Numbered from the stretch's first letter, positions 1-6,226 are shown. The stretch: DNA of 8,571 nt from an uncultured Verrucomicrobiales bacterium (GCA_937952875.1 CALFDI010000348.1:1-8571), one strand, 5' to 3'. Notes: a model not told the origin generated them from the sequence alone. Translations and numbers: made by a program.

Positions 1-288
1 AATTGGGACGAAGTCGCCCACAGACTCACAGATGATTTATCGGAATATCCAAACCTTTTAAAACGCCTCAGTATCGTCGAGATTACAAAAACTGTTCCTT
101 GGTGGAAATTTTTCGCAAATCATAATCCTACAGGGTATACCTACACATTCGAACTCATAGTAGATTTCCTCAAGAGTTCTCAAGTTAAGCACGCAGCGCA
201 TCAGCTTTATTGTAAGCCTGTTGGAAAAACATTTTATCCAATATTGAAAGGCGTCTACGAGGTGGCTGTTGACCCAAGTCAAAATTAA
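1..288 (+). CDS. Partial CDS, C-terminal 95 residues of an unrecognised protein
   Basis: The first plus-strand frame is open from the window edge to a TAA at 286-288. Its 5' end lies outside the window and no start codon is visible. The translation begins NWDEVAHRLTDD and ends VYEVAVDPSQN. It reads like a real soluble protein with alternating charged and hydrophobic residues, no membrane segment and aromatic clusters such as PWWKFF. I do not recognise a family. A minus-strand open frame over the same bases (282-58) looks like its shadow. Hand counting gives about 40% G+C, against about 53% in a sampled stretch of hprK, so the gene may be foreign or fast-evolving. It converges on the transporter operon, whose last stop codon is only 11 bp away. 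It is judged coding from the open frame and sensible composition alone. Confidence 0.55.
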   Translation, partial: NWDEVAHRLTDDLSEYPNLLKRLSIVEITKTVPWWKFFANHNPTGYTYTFELIVDFLKSSQVKHAAHQLYCKPVGKTFYPILKGVYEVAVDPSQN

Positions 289-299
289 TAACGTATTCT

Positions 300-1199
300 C
301 TAGGCCGATTGAGACCTTCTTTTGAGTCTCTTTGTGATCACTCCTCCCTGCGGGCTGAAGAGCCAGGCAAGGAGGAAAAAGAAACCTGCTGCTCCAGCCA
401 TCATGCCTGATGATGTAGTCTGAGAAAATCCAAAGACAGCTGGCACACTCGATGAAGCCCAGTGACCAAGAGCGGATGACAGCATTCCAATCACGACCCT
501 GAGAAGCAAAAGCACGGATAGTCTGCGGGTGAGCAAGAAGGCCGTCGCTGGTGGGACGATAAGCATGGCTATGACGATGATGCTCCCAACGACTTCAAAG
601 GCGGCTACGGTGGTAATCGCAACGATGGTCATGAGGAGGTAATGCATGAGACCCGAAGAAAAGCCGAGTGTATCAGCGAGTTCAGCATCGAATGAACTCA
701 CACGCAGCTCTTTATAAAACAGAAAGGCAAAGAGGAGATTGAGAAGAAAACTGCTACCAACGACTAAGGCCGCTCTGGGGACCGAGTCATTCCATACCAT
801 ATCCATTGGCACTGACTCGATGGCTCCGTAAAGCACGCAGCCGGCATCTAGATCGACCTTATCAGCAGCTTGCGTCAGAATTAAGAGGCCTGCCGCGAAG
901 AGAGTCGTAAAAACGATTCCCATAGCAGCTCCGCGATCGACATTTCCAAATCGGCTCACCCATTGAGTAAAGACAGCTGTTAGAACTCCTACTATAGCAG
1001 CTCCGATAAACATCGGTAAGCTCGCACGAGATTCTGTGAGCAAATAGGCAATGGCAATACCGGGCAAAACGGCATGACTGATCGCATCCCCCATCATGCT
1101 CATTCCTCGCAGCAGGAGAAAGCATCCAGGAATCGCGCAAGATGCGGCACAGAGCGCTCCTACAATCACGATCCATGTATCCCAGTCACTCCAGCTCAT
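300..1199 (-). CDS. Metal ABC transporter permease (ABC-3 family, TroD/MntD/YtgD-like)
   Basis: This is the second inner-membrane permease of the manganese/zinc/iron importer, 299 aa, a normal length for the ABC-3 (ZnuB/TroC/TroD) family. Family features include an early GCFLLLRGMSMMGDAISHAVLPG segment (residues 25-47), the AAMGIVF loop (91-97), and the conserved transmembrane block around FEVVGSIIVIAMLIVPPATA (201-220), which belongs to the region contacting the ATPase. About eight hydrophobic segments are visible. The tail is basic (KRLKRR), consistent with a cytoplasmic C-terminus. Its ATG overlaps the upstream permease stop as ATGA (4 bp). A strong AAGGAGGAG Shine-Dalgarno lies 6 nt upstream, inside the previous gene, so translation is probably coupled. 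It is the last gene of the operon. The transported metal cannot be read from the permease itself; Mn(II) is inferred from the adjacent MntR-like regulator. Confidence 0.93.
   Translation of the reverse strand: MSWSDWDTWIVIVGALCAASCAIPGCFLLLRGMSMMGDAISHAVLPGIAIAYLLTESRASLPMFIGAAIVGVLTAVFTQWVSRFGNVDRGAAMGIVFTTLFAAGLLILTQAADKVDLDAGCVLYGAIESVPMDMVWNDSVPRAALVVGSSFLLNLLFAFLFYKELRVSSFDAELADTLGFSSGLMHYLLMTIVAITTVAAFEVVGSIIVIAMLIVPPATAFLLTRRLSVLLLLRVVIGMLSSALGHWASSSVPAVFGFSQTTSSGMMAGAAGFFFLLAWLFSPQGGVITKRLKRRSQSA
311..330. terminator. Weak hairpin between convergent genes
   Basis: GAGAC at 311-315 and GTCTC at 326-330 form a perfect 5-bp inverted repeat with a 10-nt loop. On the plus strand three T's follow. 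It lies inside the 3' end of the minus-strand permease gene, just past the stop of the plus-strand partial gene, so it could weakly terminate the latter. The stem is short and the T-tract poor, so this is a tentative call. No better terminator is visible for either convergent transcript. Confidence 0.2.
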
Positions 1200-2551
1200 T
1201 GGGCTCCTCCTTCTCCTTCGATCTCGATAGTATGTGGGCTCTTCGGCAGGCGAAGATCTTCACTGAGTTCTGTTTCTAACTGCTTCACGAGATCGACTCC
1301 TAAGACGTGCTCTACCATATCAGCATCTCGATCTACATGACTCGGCGCGATGTCTGCGTAACGGATAAGATAGAGCTCCCACAAGCGGTGATTACGAGTC
1401 ACTCGTGATGCTTCGGCAAAGCCTTTTTCCGAAAGCTGAATGTGACCAGGTTCGATCGCATCCTCCACAGCATCGTCAGCCTTACACCAGCGGACGAGTG
1501 TTTTGAGCTTCTTCTCTGACCACGAACGGTGTGCCTGAAGCTTGCTCCACTCGACGAGATGATTCGCGACATCATCGCTATCTGTTGAGTCTTCTAGTAT
1601 TTCAAATGCAGCACGCAAAACGTGCTGACGGCCCACACGTTTATTGAGGCGCCGTTGTTTTAGATAGCGTCGGATCACTCCACGCTCACTTCCAAAGAAC
1701 ATACTCACTAAAAATATAGCAGATCCTACGAGAACAATGACAGCGCCGGCTGGCAGACGAGGCAGCAAGGCACTCAGTGATGCTCCTAGCCAGCCGCTGA
1801 CTGCACCAATGAGTGATGCCATGATAAGCATCTTCACTAAATTCTGCGTCCAGAAACGGGCAGCTGCGGCTGGAGTGATGAGAAAGGCGATAATTAAAAT
1901 AAGCCCAACTGCCTGAAGACCAACTATGGTGACGGCAGTAACGAGACTGATTAAAACCAAGTCTAGAAAAAGAACTGGCCACCCCTGTGAACGAGCATAG
2001 GCATCATCGAAGCACAAAATCATGAGTTCTTTTAAGAAAAGTCGAGCGGTGAGGCAGACCAACACTGATACGATCGCAATGAGCCAAAAGTCAGCCTTCA
2101 CCATAGAGGCTGTCTTTCCATAAATAAACGACTCTAACCCTGCAGCAGCTCCTCCTGTGTTTTGCGCAATCCCGAGGATCGCAACTCCTATGCCGAAGAA
2201 GACGGATAGGACAATTCCCATGGCGGCATCATCTTTGAGCCGTGTTGTCTTCCGAATCATGAGAACGAGTCCCATCCCGAGGATTCCTGTCACACTCGCG
2301 CCAGCCAGTAGAAGCGGCAGACTCTTTCCATCTAGACCGAGCAATGTCGCTACTAAAAACACCATACCGATCCCAGGAAGTGTCGCATGCGCGAGTGCGT
2401 CTCCCATGAGTGAGCGCTTCCTTAGAAGGAGAAAACTTCCCATCGCTCCACAGCTAGCGCCTAGGAGTGTCGCACTCAGGACAACGAGACGCGTATTGTG
2501 CTTCTGCAAGCTCAATACATCCCATAGATCACTGGCACTGAGATCAAACAT
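1196..2551 (-). CDS. Metal ABC permease fused to a DtxR-like C-terminal domain (TroC / YtgCR-like)
   Basis: This 451-aa protein has two parts. Residues 1-295 are an ABC-3 permease, with GSFLLLRKRSLMGDALAHATLPG (38-60), DDAAMGI (107-113) and the VGLQAVGLILIIAFLITPAA block (210-229). A basic linker (RRYLKQRRLNKR, 294-305) leads to a tail of about 150 residues resembling DtxR/MntR. The tail has a possible recognition helix (SEKKLKTLVRWC, 345-356), wing-like IQLSEKG (371-377), NHRLWELYL (387-395), a metal-site-like segment with D407, D411, E414 and H415, and SPHTIEI near the end. No C-terminal SH3/FeoA domain is present. In Chlamydia, the fused YtgCR is cleaved to release a repressor; cleavage here is inference. 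The start overlaps the ATPase gene by 8 bp and has no clear Shine-Dalgarno. The C-terminal EGGA codons also form the next gene's ribosome-binding site. The fusion lies in one uninterrupted frame. Confidence 0.9.
   Translation of the reverse strand: MFDLSASDLWDVLSLQKHNTRLVVLSATLLGASCGAMGSFLLLRKRSLMGDALAHATLPGIGMVFLVATLLGLDGKSLPLLLAGASVTGILGMGLVLMIRKTTRLKDDAAMGIVLSVFFGIGVAILGIAQNTGGAAAGLESFIYGKTASMVKADFWLIAIVSVLVCLTARLFLKELMILCFDDAYARSQGWPVLFLDLVLISLVTAVTIVGLQAVGLILIIAFLITPAAAARFWTQNLVKMLIMASLIGAVSGWLGASLSALLPRLPAGAVIVLVGSAIFLVSMFFGSERGVIRRYLKQRRLNKRVGRQHVLRAAFEILEDSTDSDDVANHLVEWSKLQAHRSWSEKKLKTLVRWCKADDAVEDAIEPGHIQLSEKGFAEASRVTRNHRLWELYLIRYADIAPSHVDRDADMVEHVLGVDLVKQLETELSEDLRLPKSPHTIEIEGEGGAQ
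1201..1212 (-). promoter_or_regulatory. Strong Shine-Dalgarno for the second permease
   Basis: Read on the minus strand, the sequence is AAGGAGGAG followed by CCCA and then ATG. It lies in the last codons of the permease-DtxR fusion gene and is the strongest ribosome-binding site in the window. With the ATGA stop/start overlap it points to translational coupling or re-initiation, which would keep the two permeases in balance. Confidence 0.75.
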
Positions 2552-3368
2552 GTTTCACATTTTTCAATGCTTCTGCAGCAGCGTCTAAGACACTTAGCTT
2601 TCCGCCGTATGTGGCTCGAAGGTTCTCTTCTGTAAACACTTCATCTGTCGGGCCAGCTGCCACGACGCGCATATTCAGCATGACCAGGTGATCGAAATAC
2701 TTACTCACCGTAGCGAGATCGTGATGAACAACGAGACATGTCCGCCCGCGTGACCGCAGCTCTTTTAACAAAACAATAATTGCCTCTTCAGTCGCAGCAT
2801 CTACCGCGCTAAATGGCTCATCCATAAAGTAAAGCATGGCATCCTGAGCGAGTGCACGAGCGAGAAAAACACGCTGTTGCTGACCACCGGATAGCTGAGA
2901 GATTTGTCGCTTGGCGAGATGACTGATCCCGACTCGATCTAGAGCTTCCATAGCCTGTTGCTTTTGCTTTTTTCCCACTCGCTTAAACCAGCCGAGCTGT
3001 CGATACGTGCCCATAGCGACCACGTCTAAGGCACTCACTGGGAAGTCCCAATCCACGCTCTCCCGCTGCGGCACGTAGCCGACTAACTGGCGATTCTCCT
3101 GATAGGATTTTCCGTAGATTTCGATCTTTCCGGAATTCGCAGGAATGAGATTAAGGCAGGCTTTTATCAATGTGCTTTTTCCCGCTCCGTTAGGACCTAC
3201 TATACCGACCAGACTTCCTTCTGGAATATTCAGTTCGACATCCCAAATAACAGGCTTCTGATTATAGGATACTGTCAGGTCATGAACGGTGAGAGGGAGT
3301 TCTGCTGGGTGCTCTCCATCCGGCGCGACGGTCTCTTTATCGACGAAGGATTTCATATGAGACGGCAT
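2544..3368 (-). CDS. Metal ABC transporter ATP-binding protein (TroB/MntB/YtgB-like)
   Basis: This 274-aa cytoplasmic ATPase powers the metal importer. All nucleotide-binding motifs are intact: Walker A GPNGAGKST (58-66), Q-loop at Q101 in GYVPQR, signature LSGGQQQR (159-166), Walker B MLYFMDEP (178-185), D-loop SAVD (187-190) and the switch histidine H216 in VVHHDL. The segment RESVDWDFPVSALDVVAMG (102-120) is typical of the Mn/Zn subfamily. An N-terminal extension of about 25 residues precedes the usual beginning (LTVHDLTVSYN). A second in-frame ATG at 3356 (Met5) is possible, and neither start has a convincing Shine-Dalgarno. The gene begins 11 bp after the binding-protein stop and overlaps the next permease by 8 bp, so it is firmly within the operon. 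Confidence 0.95.
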   Translation of the reverse strand: MPSHMKSFVDKETVAPDGEHPAELPLTVHDLTVSYNQKPVIWDVELNIPEGSLVGIVGPNGAGKSTLIKACLNLIPANSGKIEIYGKSYQENRQLVGYVPQRESVDWDFPVSALDVVAMGTYRQLGWFKRVGKKQKQQAMEALDRVGISHLAKRQISQLSGGQQQRVFLARALAQDAMLYFMDEPFSAVDAATEEAIIVLLKELRSRGRTCLVVHHDLATVSKYFDHLVMLNMRVVAAGPTDEVFTEENLRATYGGKLSVLDAAAEALKNVKHV

Positions 3369-3379
3369 ATCCGATCACG

Positions 3380-4345
3380 TTAGTGTTTTGAGAATCCTGC
3401 AGCTTCTCCACCTAAGGCATTCGTGATCGTGGTCACATTGTGATCGATCATACCAATGTAGGTGCCTTCATATGTGCCAGCCTTTCCCATCGCATCTGAG
3501 AAGAGTTCACCTCCGACTTTTACTTCATGCCCCTGAGCTGCAGCTCCTTCGATCAAAGCTCGAATGTTTTTATCCGAGACAGAGCTTTCGATGAAGACAG
3601 ATGGAATCTGCCGCTCGACCAACATGGCGACGAGCTTTTCGATATCCTTAAGACCAGCCTCTGATTCTGTGCTCAGCCCTTGGATGGCGTGGACCTCTAT
3701 ACCGTATGCACGTGCCATGTAGCCAAATGCATCGTGCGCAGTGACGAGTATTCGTTGATTCTGAGGGATGCTCTTAAAGGCTGTCGCCGCATAGGCATCT
3801 AGGTCATTAAGCTTTGCTATAAGGTCAGATCCATTAGCGGAGTAGGTCGATGCATTTGCTGGGTCCGCGGCACTCAGAGCCGTGATGACCTCTTCGACTG
3901 CCAGCGACCATGCACTGGCATCCATCCAGACATGTGGATCGACACCTTCCTCATCATCCTGCAGCAAGAAGTCAGCCCTCTTCTTTAAGGCCTCAGCGAC
4001 TGCGACGACTGATTTCCCCTTCGCTGCGAGCTTTTCCAGATTCTCTCCCATCTTCCCCTCGAGATGGAGACCATTATAGAAGACTATATCTGCCTGACTC
4101 ATCGATTTGAGATCATTGGCTGTCGGCTTATAAAGATGTGGATCCACTCCCTCACCGATGATGCCATCGACTGTCGCATTCTCCCCTGCCACGATACGGA
4201 CAATATCCGCTATCATGCCAATGGTCGCGACGACAGTGAGTCTATCATCTGAGGTCTTCGGAGCTTTCTTTCCACAACTCAAAAGGGTGCTAATCGCTAG
4301 GGCGCCCATCAAAGCTAAGAAATAGTGTCTTTTCATGTTGATCAT
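3380..4345 (-). CDS. Metal ABC transporter substrate-binding lipoprotein (TroA/MntA/YtgA-like)
   Basis: This is the periplasmic metal receptor of the importer, cluster A-I (TroA/PsaA/ZnuA) family, 321 aa from the chosen start. Residues 1-23 form a lipoprotein signal: basic MKRH, a hydrophobic core, then LLSC with Cys24 as the lipidation site. The four metal ligands expected from TroA/PsaA are recognisable: H70 (GVDPHLY), H138 (GVDPHVW), H204 (VTAHDAFGY) and D284 (LFSDAMG). A third His rather than Glu is the TroA-type set. There is no His-rich loop, arguing against classic ZnuA. The start at 4345 is chosen because GAGG sits 7 nt upstream. An ATG at 4336 is too far from it, and an in-frame ATG at 4537 would add 64 residues before the signal peptide and run into the divergent regulator gene. 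It is the first gene of the operon. Confidence 0.93.
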   Translation of the reverse strand: MINMKRHYFLALMGALAISTLLSCGKKAPKTSDDRLTVVATIGMIADIVRIVAGENATVDGIIGEGVDPHLYKPTANDLKSMSQADIVFYNGLHLEGKMGENLEKLAAKGKSVVAVAEALKKRADFLLQDDEEGVDPHVWMDASAWSLAVEEVITALSAADPANASTYSANGSDLIAKLNDLDAYAATAFKSIPQNQRILVTAHDAFGYMARAYGIEVHAIQGLSTESEAGLKDIEKLVAMLVERQIPSVFIESSVSDKNIRALIEGAAAQGHEVKVGGELFSDAMGKAGTYEGTYIGMIDHNVTTITNALGGEAAGFSKH

Positions 4346-4350
4346 CAGTA

Positions 4351-4356
4351 GACCTC
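4351..4356 (-). promoter_or_regulatory. Shine-Dalgarno deciding the binding-protein start
   Basis: Read on the minus strand the sequence is AGAGGTC, with GAGG 7 nt before the ATG at 4345 and 16 nt before the ATG at 4336. This spacing selects 4345. The site lies immediately beside the first operator-like dyad, so a bound repressor would sit right at the transcript's 5' end. Confidence 0.6.
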
Positions 4357-4376
4357 TACTTTGAGTAGTCAAACTA
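4357..4376. promoter_or_regulatory. Candidate MntR operator 1 (binding-protein side)
   Basis: TACTTTG at 4357-4363, six bases, then CAAACTA at 4370-4376 form a 7-6-7 inverted repeat with one mismatched pair (4359/4374). The core TTTGA-GTAG-TCAAA is perfect. It lies 12-31 bp upstream of the operon's first start codon. Sixteen bases (4358-4373) match the second dyad at 4401-4416 at 13 of 16 positions. Size and symmetry suit a DtxR/MntR-family dimer, and the gene encoding such a protein is adjacent. Assignment to that protein is inference. Confidence 0.6.
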
Positions 4377-4399
4377 AATAATGCCGATTCATTAAACTC

Positions 4400-4419
4400 G
4401 ACTTTGATTACACAAAGTC
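4400..4419. promoter_or_regulatory. Candidate MntR operator 2 (regulator side)
   Basis: GACTTTG at 4400-4406, ATTACA, then CAAAGTC at 4413-4419 form a perfect 7-6-7 inverted repeat. It ends 16 bp before the mntR-like ATG at 4436, a position suited to autorepression. Its centre lies 43 bp, about four helical turns, from the centre of operator 1, so dimers on both sites would face the same side of the DNA. No confident -35/-10 pair could be assigned in either direction in this gap. Confidence 0.6.
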
Positions 4420-4435
4420 CATCCTGTCGCGGTTC

Positions 4436-5098
4436 ATGCCCAGCAGCACAGTAGAAGATTACCTCAAAGCCATATTCCAACTCAGCCGGAAATCGACTGA
4501 CGGGAAGCGGGTGGCGCTCGGCGCCGTGAGCGAACAACTCGGGCTAACAGCTGGCACAGTGACGACAATGATGAAGCACCTCCAGAGCGAAGACTTTGTG
4601 AGCTATGAACCGCGCCGTGGCGTGACTCTGCGAGAGAGTGGTGAAAAGGCGGCTCTTCAGGTGCTGCGACGTCACAGATTAATCGAAGCCTTTCTCGTGG
4701 ATATCATGAAACTCGACTGGGCAGATGTGCACGAAGAAGCCGAGATCCTAGAGCACGCCATATCCGATAAGCTCATCCAGCGTATTGATGAAATGCTAGG
4801 CCATCCCAGCCACGATCCACATGGAGACCCGATCCCAACGGCTACTGGCGAGATGGATAATGCCACATTCGCTGCTCTGGCAGATGTCGAGAGCGGACAC
4901 TACCAGCTCATGCGCGTCAGTCGTGATGACTCTGAGTATTTAAAATGGCTCAGCAGCCATTCTCTCCATCCAGGACAGGCTCTGCAGCTCGTCTCACGCG
5001 ATCACTTCGCAGGAGTCATCACCCTAAAAGTCGCCGATGCTGAGCCGATACAGATCGGTGAAACCGCCGCTCAGGCACTGCTCGTGAAGAAGTGCTAG
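4436..5098 (+). CDS. mntR: MntR/DtxR-family metal-dependent transcriptional repressor
   Basis: This 220-aa protein has the full three-domain layout. A winged helix occupies about residues 5-70 (EDYLKAIFQL, then LGLTAGTVTTMMKHL as the helix-turn-helix). A dimerisation and metal-binding domain spans 71-135 (RRHRLIEAFL, DVHEEAEILEHAIS, and PHGDPIP at 128-134). A FeoA/SH3-like domain covers about 142-220. Residues at the DtxR ligand positions are D8, H80, E84, H99, E103, E106 and H107. Asp at the DtxR Met10 position and Glu at its Cys102 position are the manganese-type (MntR) set rather than the iron-type one. It is divergent from the metal importer and probably represses it, and possibly itself, when Mn is plentiful. 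The start fits the family's usual N-terminus although no Shine-Dalgarno is seen. The symbol is by family resemblance; an iron-responsive role is not excluded. Confidence 0.9.
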   Translation: MPSSTVEDYLKAIFQLSRKSTDGKRVALGAVSEQLGLTAGTVTTMMKHLQSEDFVSYEPRRGVTLRESGEKAALQVLRRHRLIEAFLVDIMKLDWADVHEEAEILEHAISDKLIQRIDEMLGHPSHDPHGDPIPTATGEMDNATFAALADVESGHYQLMRVSRDDSEYLKWLSSHSLHPGQALQLVSRDHFAGVITLKVADAEPIQIGETAAQALLVKKC

Positions 5099-5163
5099 TT
5101 TAATAGCGGCGATTGAGGTTTTTTGAACGTTGAAAGTCAGGCTCTACCAGATAATCTACTCAC

Positions 5164-5706
5164 ATGAAAATCGTCCTTGGGGTCACTGGATCCATTGCTG
5201 CCTACAAGGCTGCAGACATCGCCTCTCAGCTCGTAAAGGCGGGTCATGATGTGCACTGCGTCATGACGCAGACGGCCACCGAATTCATCACACCACTGAC
5301 ATTGCAGGTCCTCTCTCGGAATCCTGTGCTCACCTCGCTTGAAGACGAGAAACAATCGTGGATACCTGGCCATATCCATCTCGCTGATACGGCTGACCTT
5401 TTTCTCTGCGCCCCAGTGAGCGCAGATACGCTAGCGAACTTTGCCCTAGGGCTCGCTCCAGACCCGCTATCATCCATCTATCTAGCCTTACCTCGCACGA
5501 CACCTGTCTTGTTCGCTCCTGCCATGAATGGAAAAATGTGGGATCACCCAGCGACTCAGCGAAACTTAAAGACCCTCACGGAAGATGGCGTCAACTTCAT
5601 AGGCCCTGAGGAAGATGGCATGCTCGCTTGCGGTTATAAGGGAACTGGGCGCCTCTGGGCTGTCGATGGAATCCTCGATGAAGTCGCTAAGATACTAGAA
5701 TCGTAA
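5164..5706 (+). CDS. coaC: Flavoprotein, phosphopantothenoylcysteine decarboxylase (CoaC-type)
   Basis: This is a 180-aa HFCD-superfamily flavoprotein. It probably decarboxylates 4'-phosphopantothenoylcysteine to 4'-phosphopantetheine in coenzyme A synthesis, using FMN. Diagnostic elements are the N-terminal GVTGSIAAYKAAD (7-18) flavin-binding segment, the catalytic histidine H70 in GHIHLAD, the PAMN motif with N122 (119-122), and the substrate-clamp segment ACGYKGTGRL (155-164) carrying Cys156. Most bacteria have a CoaBC fusion of about 400 aa. Here the frame stops cleanly after the decarboxylase domain, and no CoaB (synthetase) domain follows before ptsH. Either coaB is elsewhere or the protein acts on another peptidyl-cysteine substrate, as EpiD-like relatives do; the intact motifs favour CoaC. 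It starts 65 bp after the mntR stop with no visible Shine-Dalgarno. Confidence 0.85.
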   Translation: MKIVLGVTGSIAAYKAADIASQLVKAGHDVHCVMTQTATEFITPLTLQVLSRNPVLTSLEDEKQSWIPGHIHLADTADLFLCAPVSADTLANFALGLAPDPLSSIYLALPRTTPVLFAPAMNGKMWDHPATQRNLKTLTEDGVNFIGPEEDGMLACGYKGTGRLWAVDGILDEVAKILES

Positions 5707-5734
5707 CGATTAACACGCACTGACAGAAAAACTC

Positions 5735-5763
5735 TTGGCCACGGTGCACGGTCTGCATACACT
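5735..5763 (+). promoter_or_regulatory. Possible sigma-70-type promoter for ptsH
   Basis: TTGGCC at 5735-5740 (4 of 6 matches to TTGACA) and TACACT at 5758-5763 (4 of 6 to TATAAT) are separated by exactly 17 bases in the 72-bp gap before ptsH. Transcription would then begin near 5770, leaving a leader of only about 10 nt. This is a consensus match only; co-transcription with coaC is also possible. Confidence 0.3.
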
Positions 5764-5778
5764 GCCAGAAGATATCTT

Positions 5779-6045
5779 ATGGCCAGCCAAGAAGTCACTA
5801 TCCAGAACAAGCTCGGTATTCACGCCCGGCCTGCCGCTCAGTTTGTAAAAACAGCGAGCGCTTTCCAGTCTCACGTCACGGTAGAGAAAGATGGAGAAGG
5901 AATCGACGGCAAGTCTATCATGGGCCTCATGATGCTAGCAGCAGGTCACGGCTCACAACTCATGATCACTGCTGAAGGAGAAGATGCTGATGCTGCACTC
6001 GAGGCGCTCGTCAAGCTCGTCGCTGATAAGTTTGGCGAAGAATAG
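5779..6045 (+). CDS. ptsH: Phosphocarrier protein HPr
   Basis: This 88-aa cytoplasmic phosphocarrier is full length for the family. The active-site histidine is H15 in LGIHARPAAQF, which accepts phosphate from enzyme I. S46 lies in GKSIMGLMML, the context recognised by HPr kinase, so both phosphorylation sites are intact. The hprK gene is about 1.5 kb downstream on the same strand, with a FadL gene between. No enzyme I or sugar-specific EII gene is present in the window. The protein may serve a PTS encoded elsewhere or act mainly as a Ser46-switched regulator. The start gives a canonical N-terminus (MASQEVTIQNKLG) although only a weak AGAAG lies upstream. A clear terminator follows the stop, so this transcript probably ends here. 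Confidence 0.97.
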   Translation: MASQEVTIQNKLGIHARPAAQFVKTASAFQSHVTVEKDGEGIDGKSIMGLMMLAAGHGSQLMITAEGEDADAALEALVKLVADKFGEE

Positions 6046-6071
6046 TTCTTCCTTCATTTTTCAAAAAGCGT

Positions 6072-6101
6072 AGACTCTTCCGATCCGGCAGAGTCTTTTT
6101 T
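6072..6101 (+). terminator. Rho-independent terminator after ptsH
   Basis: AGACTCT at 6072-6078 pairs perfectly with AGAGTCT at 6090-6096. Within the loop CCG and CGG can extend the stem across one mismatch, around an ATC triloop. Six T's (6096-6101) follow. It lies 26 bp past the HPr stop codon and separates ptsH from fadL. Confidence 0.85.
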
Positions 6102-6144
6102 GTGTCAATATTTAACATTTTTTCTACCATTTTTCCGACTATTA

Positions 6145-6174
6145 TTGACCCGTTACGAAATCGTCACTCAGTAT
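6145..6174 (+). promoter_or_regulatory. Possible promoter for the FadL gene
   Basis: TTGACC at 6145-6150 is a good -35 match (5 of 6 to TTGACA). The -10 is poor: CAGTAT at 6169-6174 has 18-bp spacing, and TATTCT at 6172-6177 would be too far. An A/T-rich stretch with T-runs (6105-6145) lies upstream and could act as an UP-like element. The leader that follows (about 6190-6226) is pyrimidine-rich and has no Shine-Dalgarno. The terminator upstream makes a promoter in this gap likely; the exact site is uncertain. Confidence 0.3.
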
Positions 6175-6226
6175 TCTCAGAACTCGAACACGCTCACTTT
6201 TCTCCCCGTTCTCTCTCCCTAACCCT

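Noticed and set aside
58..282. A 74-codon minus-strand open frame at the left edge
   Set aside because: It lies antisense to the longer plus-strand frame that runs to 288. The plus-strand translation looks more protein-like and the minus one has no recognisable features or ribosome-binding site.
269..282. TTGAC-CCAA-GTCAA inverted repeat near the end of the left partial gene
   Set aside because: The stem is only 5 bp, no T-run follows on either strand, and it lies inside the coding frame, so neither a terminator nor an operator is supported.
862..2588. Several open frames of 88-143 codons on either strand inside the two permease genes
   Set aside because: They overlap strongly supported permease coding sequence, have low-complexity Ser/Arg-rich translations and no family resemblance, so they are shadows.
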